Shown: positions 6,346-6,796 of the stretch, piece by piece | How positions within the stretch are numbered: the first letter of the stretch is position 1 | How the letters are laid out: each line of letters opens with the position of its first letter | Assembly (NCBI GenBank): GCA_050260215.1 | Contig: JBLNBU010000228.1 | Coordinates: 1-6,796 of the forward strand | Length of the DNA stretch: 6,796 nt | DNA from: JBLNBU01 sp050260215 | GTDB lineage: Bacteria; Pseudomonadota; Alphaproteobacteria; Rhodospirillales; Magnetospirillaceae | Direction: 5' to 3' | Translations under genes and position numbers: made by a program | The notes under the pieces: model-generated | The model's database searches: none | Seen by the model: only the letters and a program-made list of their open reading frames with translations | Told to the model about the DNA's origin: nothing

Positions 6346-6796
6346 CGGTCTGCCTCGCGGACGTCGCGGGCGACCTCGTCGGGCAGCGGCTCGTCCTCCT
6401 CCTCGCCCAGATAGGCGCGGATGACGGCGGGGTCGCGGCGAACCTCGGCCGGGGTGCCCTCGGCGATCTTGCGGCCGTAGTCCAGCACCACGACGCGGTC
6501 AGAGATGCCCATGACGACGCTCATGTCGTGCTCGATCAGCAGCAGGCCGATGCCCTCCTCGTCGCGGATGGACAACAGAAGCCGGTTGAGCTCTCCCGAT
6601 TCCCGCGGGTTCAGCCCGGCCGCCGGCTCGTCCAGGCACAGCAGCACCGGACCGGTGCACATGGCGCGCGCGATTTCCAGCCGCCGCTGCGAGCCATAGG
6701 GCAGGGCGCCCGCCTCCTCGTCGGCGTGGCCGGTCAGGCCGACCTTGTCCAGCCAGTGGCGCGCCCGCTCCACCGCCGCCCGCTCGGCGTCGCGAT
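6339..6796 (-). CDS. livG: Branched-chain amino acid ABC transporter ATP-binding protein LivG (N-terminal part outside window)
   Basis: The last 151 residues of the second Liv ATPase are visible; the Walker A half lies beyond the right edge. The visible part has the LivG-style ABC signature LPYGSQRRLEIARAM, Walker B LLCLDEPAAGLNP, and H-loop LLIEHDMSVVMGISDRVVVL, followed by the family's EGTPAEVRRDPAVIRAYLGE ending. These match E. coli LivG closely. A GTG at 6773 could be mistaken for a start, but the frame continues upstream with RDAERAA to the edge, and a protein starting there would lack the nucleotide-binding P-loop. The C-terminus extends about 20 acidic residues past the usual AYLGE end (EEDEPLPDEVARDVREADRC), a small lineage-specific tail. 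It overlaps livF by 7 bases. The permease genes livH and livM are expected further upstream. Confidence 0.93.

Overview
The window is GC-rich, densely packed bacterial DNA. High GC in third codon positions, a branched-chain amino acid (Liv) ABC cassette carrying a small DUF6867-type membrane gene, and GC-rich intergenic palindromes together suggest an alphaproteobacterium, plausibly of the Rhodospirillales (Magnetospirillum-like). This is an inference from gene style and arrangement; no marker gene in the window settles it.

Layout. On the + strand, the 3' end of an unrecognised gene (to 281) overlaps by ATGA with a CoxG-family protein that has a C-terminal membrane anchor (278-922). The last 35 bases of that gene overlap the end of a convergent, - strand major facilitator transporter (888-2123). 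A 134-base divergent intergenic region separates the transporter from a + strand two-part methyltransferase (2258-3556). A pair of GC-rich palindromes (3576-3637) lies between the methyltransferase and a - strand, 10-cysteine, four-helix-bundle copper-binding protein (3648-3977). A strong terminator (4047-4074) then closes a - strand operon running in from the right edge: livG (5'-truncated by the window), livF, a DUF6867-type three-helix membrane protein, and a LivJ/LivK-type periplasmic binding protein (4099-5202).

How the genes work together. The four right-hand genes form one transport system. The binding protein captures branched-chain amino acids (or a related amide or amino acid) in the periplasm, and LivG and LivF are the two ATPases. 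The permeases LivH and LivM are not in view and probably lie upstream beyond the right edge. The DUF6867 protein is translationally coupled to livF. A perfect 12-bp hairpin sits between its stop and the binding-protein gene and may set a separate mRNA level for the binding protein. The left-hand genes show no common pathway. The copper protein is a single-gene unit, and the transporter and methyltransferase diverge from a shared control region.

Nothing here clearly amounts to a wholly new system. The best leads are the methyltransferase with its extra C-terminal domains, the DUF6867 accessory protein of the Liv transporter, the orphan membrane-anchored CoxG, and the inverted pair of palindromic repeats.
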